Below, one piece after another: positions 25,385 through 34,063 of a stretch of DNA of 64,000 bases; positions within the stretch are counted from its first letter, which is position 1; each line of letters begins with the position of its first letter. The notes beneath the pieces are model-generated. The model saw only the letters and a program-made list of their open reading frames with translations, made no database searches and was not told the DNA's origin. A program made the translations under genes and the position numbers. The DNA is from Microcoleus sp036705565 (GTDB lineage: Bacteria > Cyanobacteriota > Cyanobacteriia > Cyanobacteriales > Microcoleaceae). Location: NCBI GenBank assembly GCA_036705565.1, contig JAUBUY010000007.1; one strand, written 5' to 3'.

Positions 25385-28300
25385 ATGGACAAAATTCTCA
25401 CAATTCTGATAGTTGATGACGATGCAGTCGATCGAATGGCAATCAAACGATCGCTCAAGTCTGCTGGTGTTTCTGCAGAAGTTACTGAAGCAGAAGACTG
25501 CGCGGATGCGCTGGCACAACTCTCGGTTAGCAAAAATTCTATGCAGGCTACCGCAAAACTCTCCCAACAAAATAAATCTCAACCTTTAAGCGAGGTTGAG
25601 GAGACAGAAAAGGGGCTGCTATTAAATCAAATATTTGAGTGCAAATTTGACTGCGTATTCCTCGACTACGGATTGCCGGACGGAGACGGACTGAGTTTGG
25701 TAAAACATCTACGAGAAGCTGGACTGAAAGTTCCCTTAATTGTACTCACAGGTCAAGGCGACGAACAAATCGCTGTGGAATTGATGAAGGCAGGAGCTTC
25801 TGATTATATTGCTAAAAATAAGCTTTCTCCCGATAGTTTGTCCCGCAGTTTGTCCAATGCGATGCGCGTTTACCGCGCCGAATTTCAGGCGTTTCATACC
25901 AGTCAAAAGCTTAAGGAAAGTGAGGAACGGTACAGGTTAGTTTTAGAGGGAGTGAACGACGGAATTTGGGATTGGGATTTAAGTAAAAATGAGGTTTATT
26001 GGAACGATCGCCTTTTGGAAATTATCGGTTTGTCGCGAAAGCAATTTGGCAGGACTATGGAAGCTCTATACAACCGCCTGCACCCCGATGACAAGGAGGG
26101 AATTGTCGCGGCGATCGCCGCTCACTTGGAACAAGAAATAGATTATAATGTAGAATTCCGGCTGCTACACTCGAACGGTGTTTACCGCTACTGCACTTCT
26201 CAGGGAAAAGCTCAGCGAAATTCCAAAGGAAAAGCGCTGCGAATGGCCGGCATGATTAGCGACATTACTGAGCGGAAACAGGCGGAATATGCTCTGGAAA
26301 GGGAACGGCAGCAACTGAAACAAATTATTACTTGCGTGCCGGTAGCAATGGCGATGTTCGATACGGAAATGCGCTATTTAGCTAACTCGCACAAATGGCT
26401 GACTCAATTTAATTTTGAGTGGCAGTCGCTGACTAATCTCAGTCATTACGAATTGTTTCCAGATACCCCGAATCGCTGGAAAGTAATGTATCAAGAAGTG
26501 CTCAGAGGTGAGGTCGTTTCTGTGAGCGAAGATGCTTGGGAACGAGCAGACGGCTCTGTTATCTACCTGCGCTGGGCCGCTCACCCTTGGTACAATCCAG
26601 ACGGTAAAGTAGGGGGAATTGTGATGGTGGCCGACAAGATTAATGAGTTGGTGGAAGCGCGGGAAACTGCCTTAGAAGCTAGCCGGGTGAAGTCGCAATT
26701 CTTGGCGAACATGAGTCACGAAATTCGCACTCCGATGAATGGGGTTTTGGCAATGGCTCAATTGCTGCTGCGCGCTCCTCTGGAACAGAAACAGCGGGAC
26801 TGTGCTCAGACGATTTACCGCAGTGCTGAACATTTGCTAAGTGTTATTAATGATATCCTTGATTTCTCTAAAATTGAAGCTGGAGAAATGCGACTTGAAA
26901 AGTCTAATTTTGATTTGGATAGTTGCGTTGAGTCGGTGATAGAAATTATAGCGCATTTGGCCGAAGAAAAAGGTATTGAATTGAATATTTTAGTTGACAG
27001 CTCAGTGCCGAGAAAGTTGGTGGGCGACTCGGGCAGATTGAAGCAAGTTTTGCTGAATTTGACGGGGAATGCCATAAAATTTACCGATCGCGGTCAAGTT
27101 CTAGTTCACGTAACTGTGAAACAGGGCAACAGACTGGCAGAGGGTAGACAAGAAGCAAGGTTGCTATTTTCGGTGCGGGATACTGGCATTGGAATTTCGG
27201 CCCAAGGACAAACAAAGCTGTTCCAATCTTTTTCTCAGGTAGATGATTCTCCTACTAGGCCTTACGGCGGGACGGGTTTAGGTTTGGCTATTTGTAAGCA
27301 GTTAGTGGAGATGATGGGAGGGGACATTGGAGTTCGCAGTTTGCTAGGCAGCGGTGCTACTTTTTGGTTTACTGTACCTTTGGAAAAACAGTTGCCAGTT
27401 GAGCCTCACGATCCCGAACTTGCGGGCAAGAAGTTGTTAGTAATCTCTGGAAGTGCTTTGAGGAGGGCAGCAGTGCGATCGCTCGCTCAAAGTTGGGGTG
27501 CGCGCTGCGACGAGGCAGAAAGTGCTGCTGAGGCTTGGAGTTGGTTGAAAAATACCCAGGGCGGGATTTCTCAGAATTCGGGAGAGGGGGGAAAAAGTTG
27601 GGATGTGGTGCTGGTGGACTTGCAAATGCCGGAGTTGGATGCGGAGGAATTTGCTAGGAAAGTGCGATCGACCTCGACAGTTGGCTCGTTAATCGCCATG
27701 ACTGCTTTGCGAGAACAGCCGAAGGCTGAATCGCTTTGCAGTCGAGGTTTTAACGGATATTTGATCGAGCCGGTGCGGCCAAGTCGCCTGCTTGAGGCAA
27801 TGGCGCCGATGAAGGGAAGGGGAGATTCTGGGAGAGTGGAGGCTGCTAATACTTGCAAGTTGCCACCAGTTAATACTCAATATGTTACTCCCAATTCGCT
27901 GTCATCGCTGAGAATTTTGGTGGCGGAAGACCACCCGATCAATCAACAAGTTCTTGTCGAACAGTTGGCAGTTTTAGGCTATCAGGCTGACTGCGTAGTC
28001 AACGGTCAAGAAGCGCTGGATTTGCTGGCAAAAAAAAGCTATGATTTAGTGCTGATGGACTGTCAAATGCCGGTACTGGATGGTTATAAAACGGCGCAAA
28101 AGTTGAGGGAAATCGAAGGAAGCGATCGGCATACTTTTGTGATGGCTTTAACTGCTCATGCTATGCCGGGGGAACGAGAAAAGTGTCTAGCGGCGGGGAT
28201 GGACGATTATCTCAGCAAACCTGTAGATTTAGATGCTTTGGCGGCGGCCCTGAAAAAGTATGAAGCCCTAAATGTTCAGGATGAAAATAAGTATGGAGTT

Positions 28301-28798
28301 AAAACTATAAATTCGGAAAATAAATCTCAATTAGCAACAAATTATACAGAAGTTGTGGAAAAAGCGCAGGTTGTGGCCGGGCCGACACCAAGGGCGATCG
28401 CACTTCCAACTTGGGAACATAGAGACTGCGACGGACTGTTCGACAAGAGCAGATTGGAGCAACTCGGACGAGTTAATATTAAATTGCCAGAGCGACTCTT
28501 GCAAGCTTTTGTGGCAGGAGCCCAAGCTGATGTAGCTGCTGCCAAAAGAGCCGTAGAAGCTAAAGATTGGCAAGCTGTGGAATATCAAGCCCACCGTCTC
28601 AAGGGAACTTCGGCTAATGTGGGAGTTGCTCAGATGTCGGATTTGGCCGCACAATTGGAGCATCAAGCGCGAAGCTTTCAATCTGAACCAAAAGGGGTGG
28701 AATTGTCAAATAGTGAGAGGATTGAGAACCTATTAGTAAGTTTGTCCAGTCATTTAGCCCGGGTGCAAGAATTTGTGGAAAATCGAATGTTTAGTTAG
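25385..28798 (+). CDS. Hybrid histidine kinase, REC-PAS-PAS-HisKA-HATPase-REC-REC-Hpt
   Basis: The protein is soluble (no membrane segment), 1137 residues. In order: receiver 4-165, with a long insertion at about 45-85 before FDCVFLDYGLPDGDG; PAS about 180-300; PAS 305-430; HisKA 435-500 with the phosphorylated histidine in NMSHEIRTPMNG; HATPase 550-665 (NAIKFT, DTGIGIS, GGTGLGLAIC); a second receiver about 678-800; a third, complete receiver 838-955 (LVAEDHPINQ, LMDCQMPVLDG); and an Hpt domain 1040-1125 with the histidine in AHRLKGTSANVG. The second receiver keeps the aspartate (VLVDLQMPELD) but lacks the acidic pair at its start, so it is probably degenerate. This is a complete phosphorelay in one chain. 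The input signal is unknown. Confidence 0.9.
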   Translation: MDKILTILIVDDDAVDRMAIKRSLKSAGVSAEVTEAEDCADALAQLSVSKNSMQATAKLSQQNKSQPLSEVEETEKGLLLNQIFECKFDCVFLDYGLPDGDGLSLVKHLREAGLKVPLIVLTGQGDEQIAVELMKAGASDYIAKNKLSPDSLSRSLSNAMRVYRAEFQAFHTSQKLKESEERYRLVLEGVNDGIWDWDLSKNEVYWNDRLLEIIGLSRKQFGRTMEALYNRLHPDDKEGIVAAIAAHLEQEIDYNVEFRLLHSNGVYRYCTSQGKAQRNSKGKALRMAGMISDITERKQAEYALERERQQLKQIITCVPVAMAMFDTEMRYLANSHKWLTQFNFEWQSLTNLSHYELFPDTPNRWKVMYQEVLRGEVVSVSEDAWERADGSVIYLRWAAHPWYNPDGKVGGIVMVADKINELVEARETALEASRVKSQFLANMSHEIRTPMNGVLAMAQLLLRAPLEQKQRDCAQTIYRSAEHLLSVINDILDFSKIEAGEMRLEKSNFDLDSCVESVIEIIAHLAEEKGIELNILVDSSVPRKLVGDSGRLKQVLLNLTGNAIKFTDRGQVLVHVTVKQGNRLAEGRQEARLLFSVRDTGIGISAQGQTKLFQSFSQVDDSPTRPYGGTGLGLAICKQLVEMMGGDIGVRSLLGSGATFWFTVPLEKQLPVEPHDPELAGKKLLVISGSALRRAAVRSLAQSWGARCDEAESAAEAWSWLKNTQGGISQNSGEGGKSWDVVLVDLQMPELDAEEFARKVRSTSTVGSLIAMTALREQPKAESLCSRGFNGYLIEPVRPSRLLEAMAPMKGRGDSGRVEAANTCKLPPVNTQYVTPNSLSSLRILVAEDHPINQQVLVEQLAVLGYQADCVVNGQEALDLLAKKSYDLVLMDCQMPVLDGYKTAQKLREIEGSDRHTFVMALTAHAMPGEREKCLAAGMDDYLSKPVDLDALAAALKKYEALNVQDENKYGVKTINSENKSQLATNYTEVVEKAQVVAGPTPRAIALPTWEHRDCDGLFDKSRLEQLGRVNIKLPERLLQAFVAGAQADVAAAKRAVEAKDWQAVEYQAHRLKGTSANVGVAQMSDLAAQLEHQARSFQSEPKGVELSNSERIENLLVSLSSHLARVQEFVENRMFS

Positions 28799-28987
28799 TC
28801 GGTTAGTCGCTATTAATCGATATTAGTCGGCGCTTGAAATCGCGCCTAAACAAACGAAGTCCGCCTACGCGGACTAAGAAATAAATTCTTTGTTTCTTTG
28901 TTTGTTTATTTCTTTGTTTCTTTCTTTCTTCACTCTGTGTTCTCTGCGTTCTCTGCGGTTAATTTAAAAAAAATAATTAATTTAGCT
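28799..28987. repeat. Spacer with palindromic and CTCTGCG repeats
   Basis: A GCGCTTGAAATCGCGCC/TTAGTCCGCG-type palindrome occupies about 28828-28879. A TTTCTTTG tract follows. A partial copy of the CTCTGCG repeat family lies at about 28925-28965. An in-frame upward extension of the next gene would translate this repeat and is not used. Confidence 0.75.
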
Positions 28988-31291
28988 ATGAATTACGATA
29001 CCATTACAAACACTATTTCAAATAGCAATTCCTTAGAAAACGAGGAAAAACTGCTAACGCCTTTGATGGTTTTTGCTCGCGAAATTTTATTGTATGAAAA
29101 AGAGGGTATTTCTGAGCAATATTCTGTAAATGCTGTGCCTTACCCGCTCGATGAAATCAATAATTTTTCTGTGGACAATCTAGTAGCAAAAGTGGCTCGC
29201 TGCTGTCGGGAAAGCAAGGTGGGAAAAAAATTACCTACGGCTTTTTACGTTCACGTTTCAGCTTTGCAGAGACTCAACCCTGTCCTCGGAATCTACGAAA
29301 ATTGTGCCAGACGCACTCTCGAAAATATTGATGAAGCAACTTTAGTTAAATTTTTGCTTCATCAACCTAAAATATCTTATCTTTTTTACCCTGATTTCGA
29401 TACAAATGCTCATCCTGATTTGCAAACCAGCATCCAGATTAATCTAGCAACAGGGGAAGTTAAATATTTTGATTACAGTAACTGCGAAAATCCCCCGGTT
29501 TTGCACCGCAAGGAAACTTTTGTAGCTGCGGATTATCCCCATTACGAAAAGTTTGCGAGGCTGACTCGCTGCGAGGAAAAGTGGGGACTGCTTGACAATA
29601 CTAGCGTTATCGGAACTCGCGAAGGTTGGCTCAAATATTTGGGATATTGCGGTGTAGAAATTCAAGATCATACTGTTGTCGAGCGTTTGAAAGAGGAGAA
29701 TAGTGAGCTATCAATTCCTAAAATCGAGCGACATAAAGCTGCAATGGTACGCAATTCGCTTTCTAAACCCCTGCGTCTGGTTTTAGAAGCTGATTTAGTG
29801 AGGGACGGGGCGACTTTTTTTGATTACGGTTGCGGTTACGGCGGGGATGTTAAATATATTGCACAAGAGGGTTATGCTATTTCTGGTTGGGACCCATACT
29901 ATCAGCCGGATACTCCGCGAATGTGTGCGGATATTGTGAATATTGGTTATGTGATTAATGTAATTGAATCTTTGGCGGAACGCCGAGAAGCTTTGCTAAG
30001 TGCTTGGGAATTAACTAAGAGTTTATTAGTTGTAGCGGCTCAAGTTTTGATTGATGATAGCGATCGAGGCCAAATTGCTTATGGGGATGGGGTGATTACT
30101 TCTCGGAATACTTTTCAGAAGTATTACGAACAGGAAGAGTTGAAGGTTTATATTGACCAAGTTTTGAATGTTGATGCAATTCCTGTGGCTTTGGGAATCT
30201 ATTTTGTGTTTCGGGATGCAGCGGAGGGTGAAAGTTTTCGTGCTTCTCGGTTTCGATCGCACTTATCGACTCCCAGGGTGCGATCGCAAGTTAAGCGGTT
30301 TGAGGATTATGCGGAAATGTTGGCTCCTTTGATGGCTTTTGTGAGCGATCGGGGCCGGCTTCCTGTTAAAGGCGAACTAGCGGAAGAATCGGCGATTAAG
30401 GAGGAATTTCACAGTTTTAATCGCGCTTGGAGGGTGATTTTGCAAGCAACGGATGCGGATGATTGGGAGAAAATCGCCGACAAGCGCCGCCAAGATTTGC
30501 TGGTATATCTCGCTCTCAACGGTTTGGGCGATCGACCTTCGATGCGCCGACTCCCAGCTCAAATCCGCAACGACATCAAAGGTTTGTTTGACAATTATCA
30601 AAAAGCTTGCACTTTGGCAGATTTAATGCTATATAGTCTGAGCAAACCTGATATTGTTGCGGATTGCTGCGAAGATAGTGCGATCGGCTACAAACAGCAT
30701 GGTTCCCTTTCTGTTCACGTCTCTGCATTAGAAGAACTAGATCCTTTGCTCAGGCTCTACGAAGGCTGCGCCAACCGCACAATTGGCAGACTTGACGGCG
30801 CGACAATTATCAAATTTTACGCTCGCAGACCTCAGATTTCCTATCTATTTTATCCCGATTTTGACACTAACCCGCATCCAGCCCTTCACACTTCTATGCA
30901 CATAGATTTGCGCGACCTTTCTGTGAGCTATCAAGACTATTCTGATGTGTACAATCCGCCAATTTTAGTGAGAAAAGAAGCTTTTGTTACTGAGAGTTAT
31001 CCGCATTATGACAAGTTTGCGAAACTCACCCGCCAAGAAGAAAAGTTAGGTATTCTCGATCGTGGCGTAGTTAAGAAACATCGGGAATGGATGAAGTGTT
31101 TGGAGGAAAATTGCGTGAAAATTAAGGATCATAAGTTGTTTTGGCGATCGAATGCTGACCCAGAAAAGTTGAAAATGCTGCAAAAAGCTGCGTCGGAACG
31201 TCAGGCGCGAAAGATTGAGGTTAATGCAGGAAAGAGTGAAGGAACCGCAGAGGGCACAGAGAGCACAGAGGAAGGGAAAGAAGAGGAATAG
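28988..31291 (+). CDS. DNA phosphorothioation-associated putative methyltransferase, with duplicated flanking domain
   Basis: The central part (about residues 245-420) matches the phosphorothioation-associated methyltransferase family: KIERHKAAMVRN, FDYGCGYGGDVKYI (SAM-binding loop), GWDPYYQPD, and VNIGYVINVIESLAER. It is flanked by two copies of one extra domain, about 77-204 and 567-717. Both read SYLFYPDFDTN-HP, PP-L-RKE-FV and YPHY-KFA-LTR-EEK. The true start is ATG 28988 (MNYDTI); a longer frame would translate the upstream repeat. No dndBCDE or ssp genes lie nearby. The charged tail (GTAEGTESTEEGKEEE) overlaps another CTCTGCG-type repeat read in frame. The real substrate is unknown. Confidence 0.8.
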   Translation: MNYDTITNTISNSNSLENEEKLLTPLMVFAREILLYEKEGISEQYSVNAVPYPLDEINNFSVDNLVAKVARCCRESKVGKKLPTAFYVHVSALQRLNPVLGIYENCARRTLENIDEATLVKFLLHQPKISYLFYPDFDTNAHPDLQTSIQINLATGEVKYFDYSNCENPPVLHRKETFVAADYPHYEKFARLTRCEEKWGLLDNTSVIGTREGWLKYLGYCGVEIQDHTVVERLKEENSELSIPKIERHKAAMVRNSLSKPLRLVLEADLVRDGATFFDYGCGYGGDVKYIAQEGYAISGWDPYYQPDTPRMCADIVNIGYVINVIESLAERREALLSAWELTKSLLVVAAQVLIDDSDRGQIAYGDGVITSRNTFQKYYEQEELKVYIDQVLNVDAIPVALGIYFVFRDAAEGESFRASRFRSHLSTPRVRSQVKRFEDYAEMLAPLMAFVSDRGRLPVKGELAEESAIKEEFHSFNRAWRVILQATDADDWEKIADKRRQDLLVYLALNGLGDRPSMRRLPAQIRNDIKGLFDNYQKACTLADLMLYSLSKPDIVADCCEDSAIGYKQHGSLSVHVSALEELDPLLRLYEGCANRTIGRLDGATIIKFYARRPQISYLFYPDFDTNPHPALHTSMHIDLRDLSVSYQDYSDVYNPPILVRKEAFVTESYPHYDKFAKLTRQEEKLGILDRGVVKKHREWMKCLEENCVKIKDHKLFWRSNADPEKLKMLQKAASERQARKIEVNAGKSEGTAEGTESTEEGKEEE

Positions 31292-31452
31292 TCATGGAAA
31301 CAGAGAAAGTTTCTGCCTAACTACCCAAAATTGGGATTTCACACAGAAAATTTCTGCTTTTGACCCCATGACGGGAAGGGAGTAGTTCCCAAAATCTCAA
31401 AATATTGATAGACTTAATCAAAGATATCTTGTTCTGTTTAAAAGGTATAGCC

Positions 31453-31680
31453 ATGACAAATCAAGAGTTTTTAGGTGAATTTTTATCTCTGCCGGCTGAA
31501 GCACAGAGTCAAGTGGTAAGTTTGATCGCCTTTTTAAAACAAAAGTACATATATGATGAACATGTCTCTTCGTCAGTAAATGTTGATTTAATGAACGATC
31601 CATTTATTGGAATGTGGCGAGATCGTCAAGACTTAGGTAGCACTACCTGGGTACGTAATCTCCGAGAAAACGAGTGGTAA
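31453..31680 (+). CDS. Probable antitoxin of a VapBC-type pair
   Basis: The small 75-residue protein begins MTNQEFLGEFLSLPAEAQSQVV, the pattern of the DUF2281-type antitoxins (a helix with LPPEAQQEVLDFI), followed by a short acidic, tryptophan-containing tail (IGMWRDRQDLGSTTWVRNLRENEW) that should bind the toxin. It ends seven bases before the PIN-domain toxin gene, so the two are translated together. The antitoxin should neutralise the RNase and repress their joint promoter. ATG 31453 is chosen over the upstream 31405 because the extension is hydrophobic and not conserved in such proteins. Confidence 0.75.
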   Translation: MTNQEFLGEFLSLPAEAQSQVVSLIAFLKQKYIYDEHVSSSVNVDLMNDPFIGMWRDRQDLGSTTWVRNLRENEW

Positions 31681-31687
31681 AAAGCAC

Positions 31688-32077
31688 ATGGCTAGTTCAA
31701 CTATCATAGATACCGACATAATCATCGATGTTGGTCGTGGTATTCCTGATGCAGTTAATTGTTTGCAAGGACTAAAATCAAGTTCTCGATTAGCAATTAG
31801 CATAATCACACAAATGGAGCTAATTGTTGGTTGCGCTAACAAGGTAGAGTTACAGACTCTAGAAAAATTTCTCCAGCAGTTTGACGTGATTAGAATTGAC
31901 CAGTCTATTTCAGATAAGGCGGTTGACTTGTTACGGTTGTATCGGCTAAGTCACGGCTTACTAATTGCCGATGGCTTGATCGCAGCTACAGCAATAGTAT
32001 GGGAGTACCCTTTCATCACTAAGAACCAACGAGATTATCGATTCATTCAAAACTTAAATTTATTGCCCTATCCGTAG
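31688..32077 (+). CDS. vapC: VapC-type PIN-domain toxin (RNase)
   Basis: This 129-residue PIN protein would cut RNA when freed from its antitoxin. The acidic residues are in place: IIDTDIIID at the start, the glutamate in ITQMELIVGCA, and ISDKAVDLL...LLIADGLIAATA with the third and fourth acidic positions. The length is normal for VapC. It is the only complete toxin in this island, which otherwise holds broken toxin genes. Confidence 0.85.
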   Translation: MASSTIIDTDIIIDVGRGIPDAVNCLQGLKSSSRLAISIITQMELIVGCANKVELQTLEKFLQQFDVIRIDQSISDKAVDLLRLYRLSHGLLIADGLIAATAIVWEYPFITKNQRDYRFIQNLNLLPYP

Positions 32078-32092
32078 CAATCAGAAAGCCTA

Positions 32093-32281
32093 ACAATGCG
32101 TTGGAGTCGAGTATCGGTATTGGTTTACTTGATGGACGAATTGTAGTTGTTGTCTACACGGAGCTTGATGAGGAAACAGTTCGTATTATCTCCAGGGCGA
32201 AAGTCACTGTCTTATGAACGCAGACGCTATGAACAATACCTCACAAACCGACTGGGCGAGAATCGACGCAATGAGCAATGA
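32093..32281 (+). pseudogene. BrnT toxin remnant 1
   Basis: The C-terminal half of a BrnT (ribonuclease) toxin can be read as IGLLDGRIVVVVYTELD and VRIIS in one frame, then RKSLSYERRRYEQYL after a one-base shift near 32190. BrnT normally ends in this RIISARKA-type motif. The N-terminal half is missing. The end overlaps the start of the brnA-like frame, as in an intact brnTA operon. Confidence 0.68.
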
Positions 32282-32503
32282 AGATATCGATACTTCCGAT
32301 AGTCCACCACTATCGGAGGAGTTCTTTACTAGAGCGCAATTACGAATGCCTCAGTCGGCTATTACTATGCAAGTTCAAGTCGATCCTGAAACATTTGCTT
32401 GGTTTCAGGCACAAGGAGAAACTGCCAGCAAATGTCTGTAGCACTTAGGATTTATGCAGATGCACACAAAACCTATCCTGCATTCGTAGCAAAGCCAGCA
32501 TAG
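32214..32503 (+). pseudogene. brnA: BrnA-type antitoxin, frameshifted near its end
   Basis: The frame starts MNADAMNNTSQTDWARIDAM and continues with DEDID-type and FFTRAQLRMPQSAITMQVQVD sequence, the order of BrnA antitoxins (a ribbon-helix-helix domain at the end). At about 32425 the frame is broken: the original frame stops after GETASKCL, while the next frame reads QQMSVALRIYADAHKTYP to a stop at 32503, the normal BrnA end. With its toxin also broken, the pair is dead. Confidence 0.68.
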
Positions 32504-32611
32504 CGACAGCTATAATTATGGTTGGCTTTCATTACCTTCCGACAAAGAATTAGGCTTCTTGCTACAATGTTTTGATACAGTTCAAGTCAGGTAGAATATG
32601 TCCCTAATGTA

Positions 32612-32977
32612 ATGAGCGCCCCAGCAAAATTCCAAGCAACCTCTCCTCCTTTCCGTTGGGATGAAGCGGGAGGTATCCGTATAGGTTCGAGTCGAGTCAC
32701 CCTAGATAGCATACTTGCTTCATACCACAATGGCTCCACTCCCGAAGAAATCGCTATTCAGTATTCAGTTGTTCGCTTAGAAGACATATACAGTACCATT
32801 GCTTACTATCTAAACCATCGTCAGGAAATTGACAGTTATTTGGAACAGCGCAGCCAACAATCTCAGCAACTGAGACAAGAACTTTCTCGACAACACAACT
32901 TAGTTGATCTGAGACAACGTTTGCTTACTCGTTATCAGTCAAAAGGGGAGTCGATACCAAGTGCGCCTTCTAACTGA
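32612..32977 (+). CDS. DUF433 antitoxin-like protein
   Basis: The 121-residue protein has the DUF433 helix-turn-helix fold: PPFRWDEAGGIRIGSSRVTLD, YHNGSTPEEIAIQYSVVRLEDIYSTIAYYL and HRQEIDSYLEQR. DUF433 proteins act as antitoxins (VapB45 type) of DUF5615 PIN-like toxins. The last 17 bases overlap the start of exactly such a gene. The overlap and order support a toxin-antitoxin pair, although the toxin is broken here. Confidence 0.78.
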   Translation: MSAPAKFQATSPPFRWDEAGGIRIGSSRVTLDSILASYHNGSTPEEIAIQYSVVRLEDIYSTIAYYLNHRQEIDSYLEQRSQQSQQLRQELSRQHNLVDLRQRLLTRYQSKGESIPSAPSN

Positions 32978-33318
32978 TGAAAATTTTAATGGAGCCATAT
33001 TGCGTGGGCTGGTGAGACGTTTGCCTGAATTAGATATTGTTCGTGTCCAAGATGTAGGGCTGATTCACACTGACGATCCAGATATTTTAGAATGGGCGGC
33101 TAATGAAGGACGCATCTTACTTACCCATGATGTGGCCACTATTACGATGTATGCCTACGAGCGAGTCAATCAAGGACTACCTAGGGCTTGGAGTTATTGA
33201 GGTTATTGCAACAGCACCCATTGGTAAGATCATTGATGATTTAGAACTATTTATTTGTTGCAGTCAGCCTGATGAATATGAAGGTCGAATTCTTTTCATC
33301 CCTTTCCCTATACTGTGA
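32961..33318 (+). pseudogene. DUF5615 PIN-like toxin, frameshifted
   Basis: The reading begins MRLLTDENFNGAILRGL and continues with DILEWAANEGRILLTHDVATI, the DUF5615 core with its acidic residues. After VNQGLP the frame shifts by one base (near 33181); the old frame stops at 33200, while the next reads GLGVIEVIATAPIGKIIDDLELF to a stop at 33318. Both halves together give about 118 residues, the usual size. The break falls after most catalytic positions, so partial activity cannot be excluded. Confidence 0.72.
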
Positions 33319-33440
33319 TTTGGCTAGATAGTCGGTGGAATCTACTGTATGTGGTTCACATTGAGCGTGAAGAAAATGTCATTCGGATTATTTCAGCACG
33401 TAAAGCAACTCGTCAGGAGAGGGCAGAGTATGAAAGTTGA
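33315..33440 (+). pseudogene. BrnT toxin remnant 2
   Basis: A 41-codon frame ends in RWNLLYVVHIEREENVIRII and SARKATRQERAEYES, the C-terminal strand and helix of BrnT toxins. The N-terminal half is missing and replaced by the end of the DUF5615 gene. The stop codon overlaps the ATG of the following antitoxin-like gene by 11 bases, the normal brnTA arrangement. Confidence 0.7.
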
Positions 33441-33723
33441 AGCATTAAAACAGCGATTAAACCGCAACCGTCCAATGACTAGCGTGACGATTCGTATGCC
33501 CGAAGATGTTGTGGAATATCTAAAGAAAGTTGCACCCTTGTTGGGTTTTTCGGGTTATCAGCCATTAATTCGTGCTTATATCGGTCAAGGTTTGCGCGTT
33601 GATTTAGAACGATTTGAGAGCGAGACAGTAAGAGCCTTAGTAGCAAGTTTGAAGCGCCGAGGTGTCAGCGATGCAGTGATTGATGAGGCATTAAAGGAAG
33701 TCGTTCATGCTAAATCATGTTAA
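33430..33723 (+). CDS. Antitoxin-like protein, probable BrnA/ribbon-helix-helix type
   Basis: This 97-residue protein (MKVEALKQRLNRNRPMT...) has the pattern SVTIRMPEDVVEYLKKVAPLLGFSGYQPLIRAYIGQGL, which fits the ribbon-helix-helix antitoxins paired with BrnT. The tail is a charged helix (VRALVASLKRRGVSDAVIDEALKEVV). It begins inside the end of the BrnT remnant. It looks intact and could still be expressed as a free DNA-binding protein without its toxin. ATG 33430 is chosen because the longer frame translates the toxin remnant in another frame. Confidence 0.68.
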   Translation: MKVEALKQRLNRNRPMTSVTIRMPEDVVEYLKKVAPLLGFSGYQPLIRAYIGQGLRVDLERFESETVRALVASLKRRGVSDAVIDEALKEVVHAKSC

Positions 33724-34063
33724 TTGTATCTAGCCAGCAGCATCTCATATCCAACCCGTTGACATCGGAATTATTCATCTCTCTCTTCTGGAGACTCTGC
33801 GCCCTCTGCGCCCTCTGCGGTTAAATCATTCCCATACAATCGGAATTGATACCATTACAAAAGTCATTGTCTCATAAACGCAGACGCAACCATCCTACTT
33901 TTGACGAAGCAGTTCGCCTCAGACAAGAAGGGCGTAAGTCTGCTGAATAGCTCAATACCTGCACGCGGGCCAAAAACCCGGTTTCTGCGTGAATATCTCA
34001 AGGGATAATCCACGATTTTTCCTAGAAACCGGGTTTTTTAGGTAGAAGCGTGCGTAAGTCTTG
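33724..34063. repeat. Spacer with CTCTGCG repeat, BrnT-tail debris and an inverted repeat
   Basis: A diverged copy of the 92-bp repeat lies at 33765-33855. It is followed by a reading KSLSHKRRRNHP (33858-33950), similar at DNA level to the tail of BrnT remnant 1. At 33971-33986 and 34024-34039 lies an inverted repeat AAACCCGGTTTCT/AGAAACCGGGTTT with T runs that could act as a terminator for the ATPase gene on the minus strand. It is the same family as 44934-44964. Confidence 0.7.
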
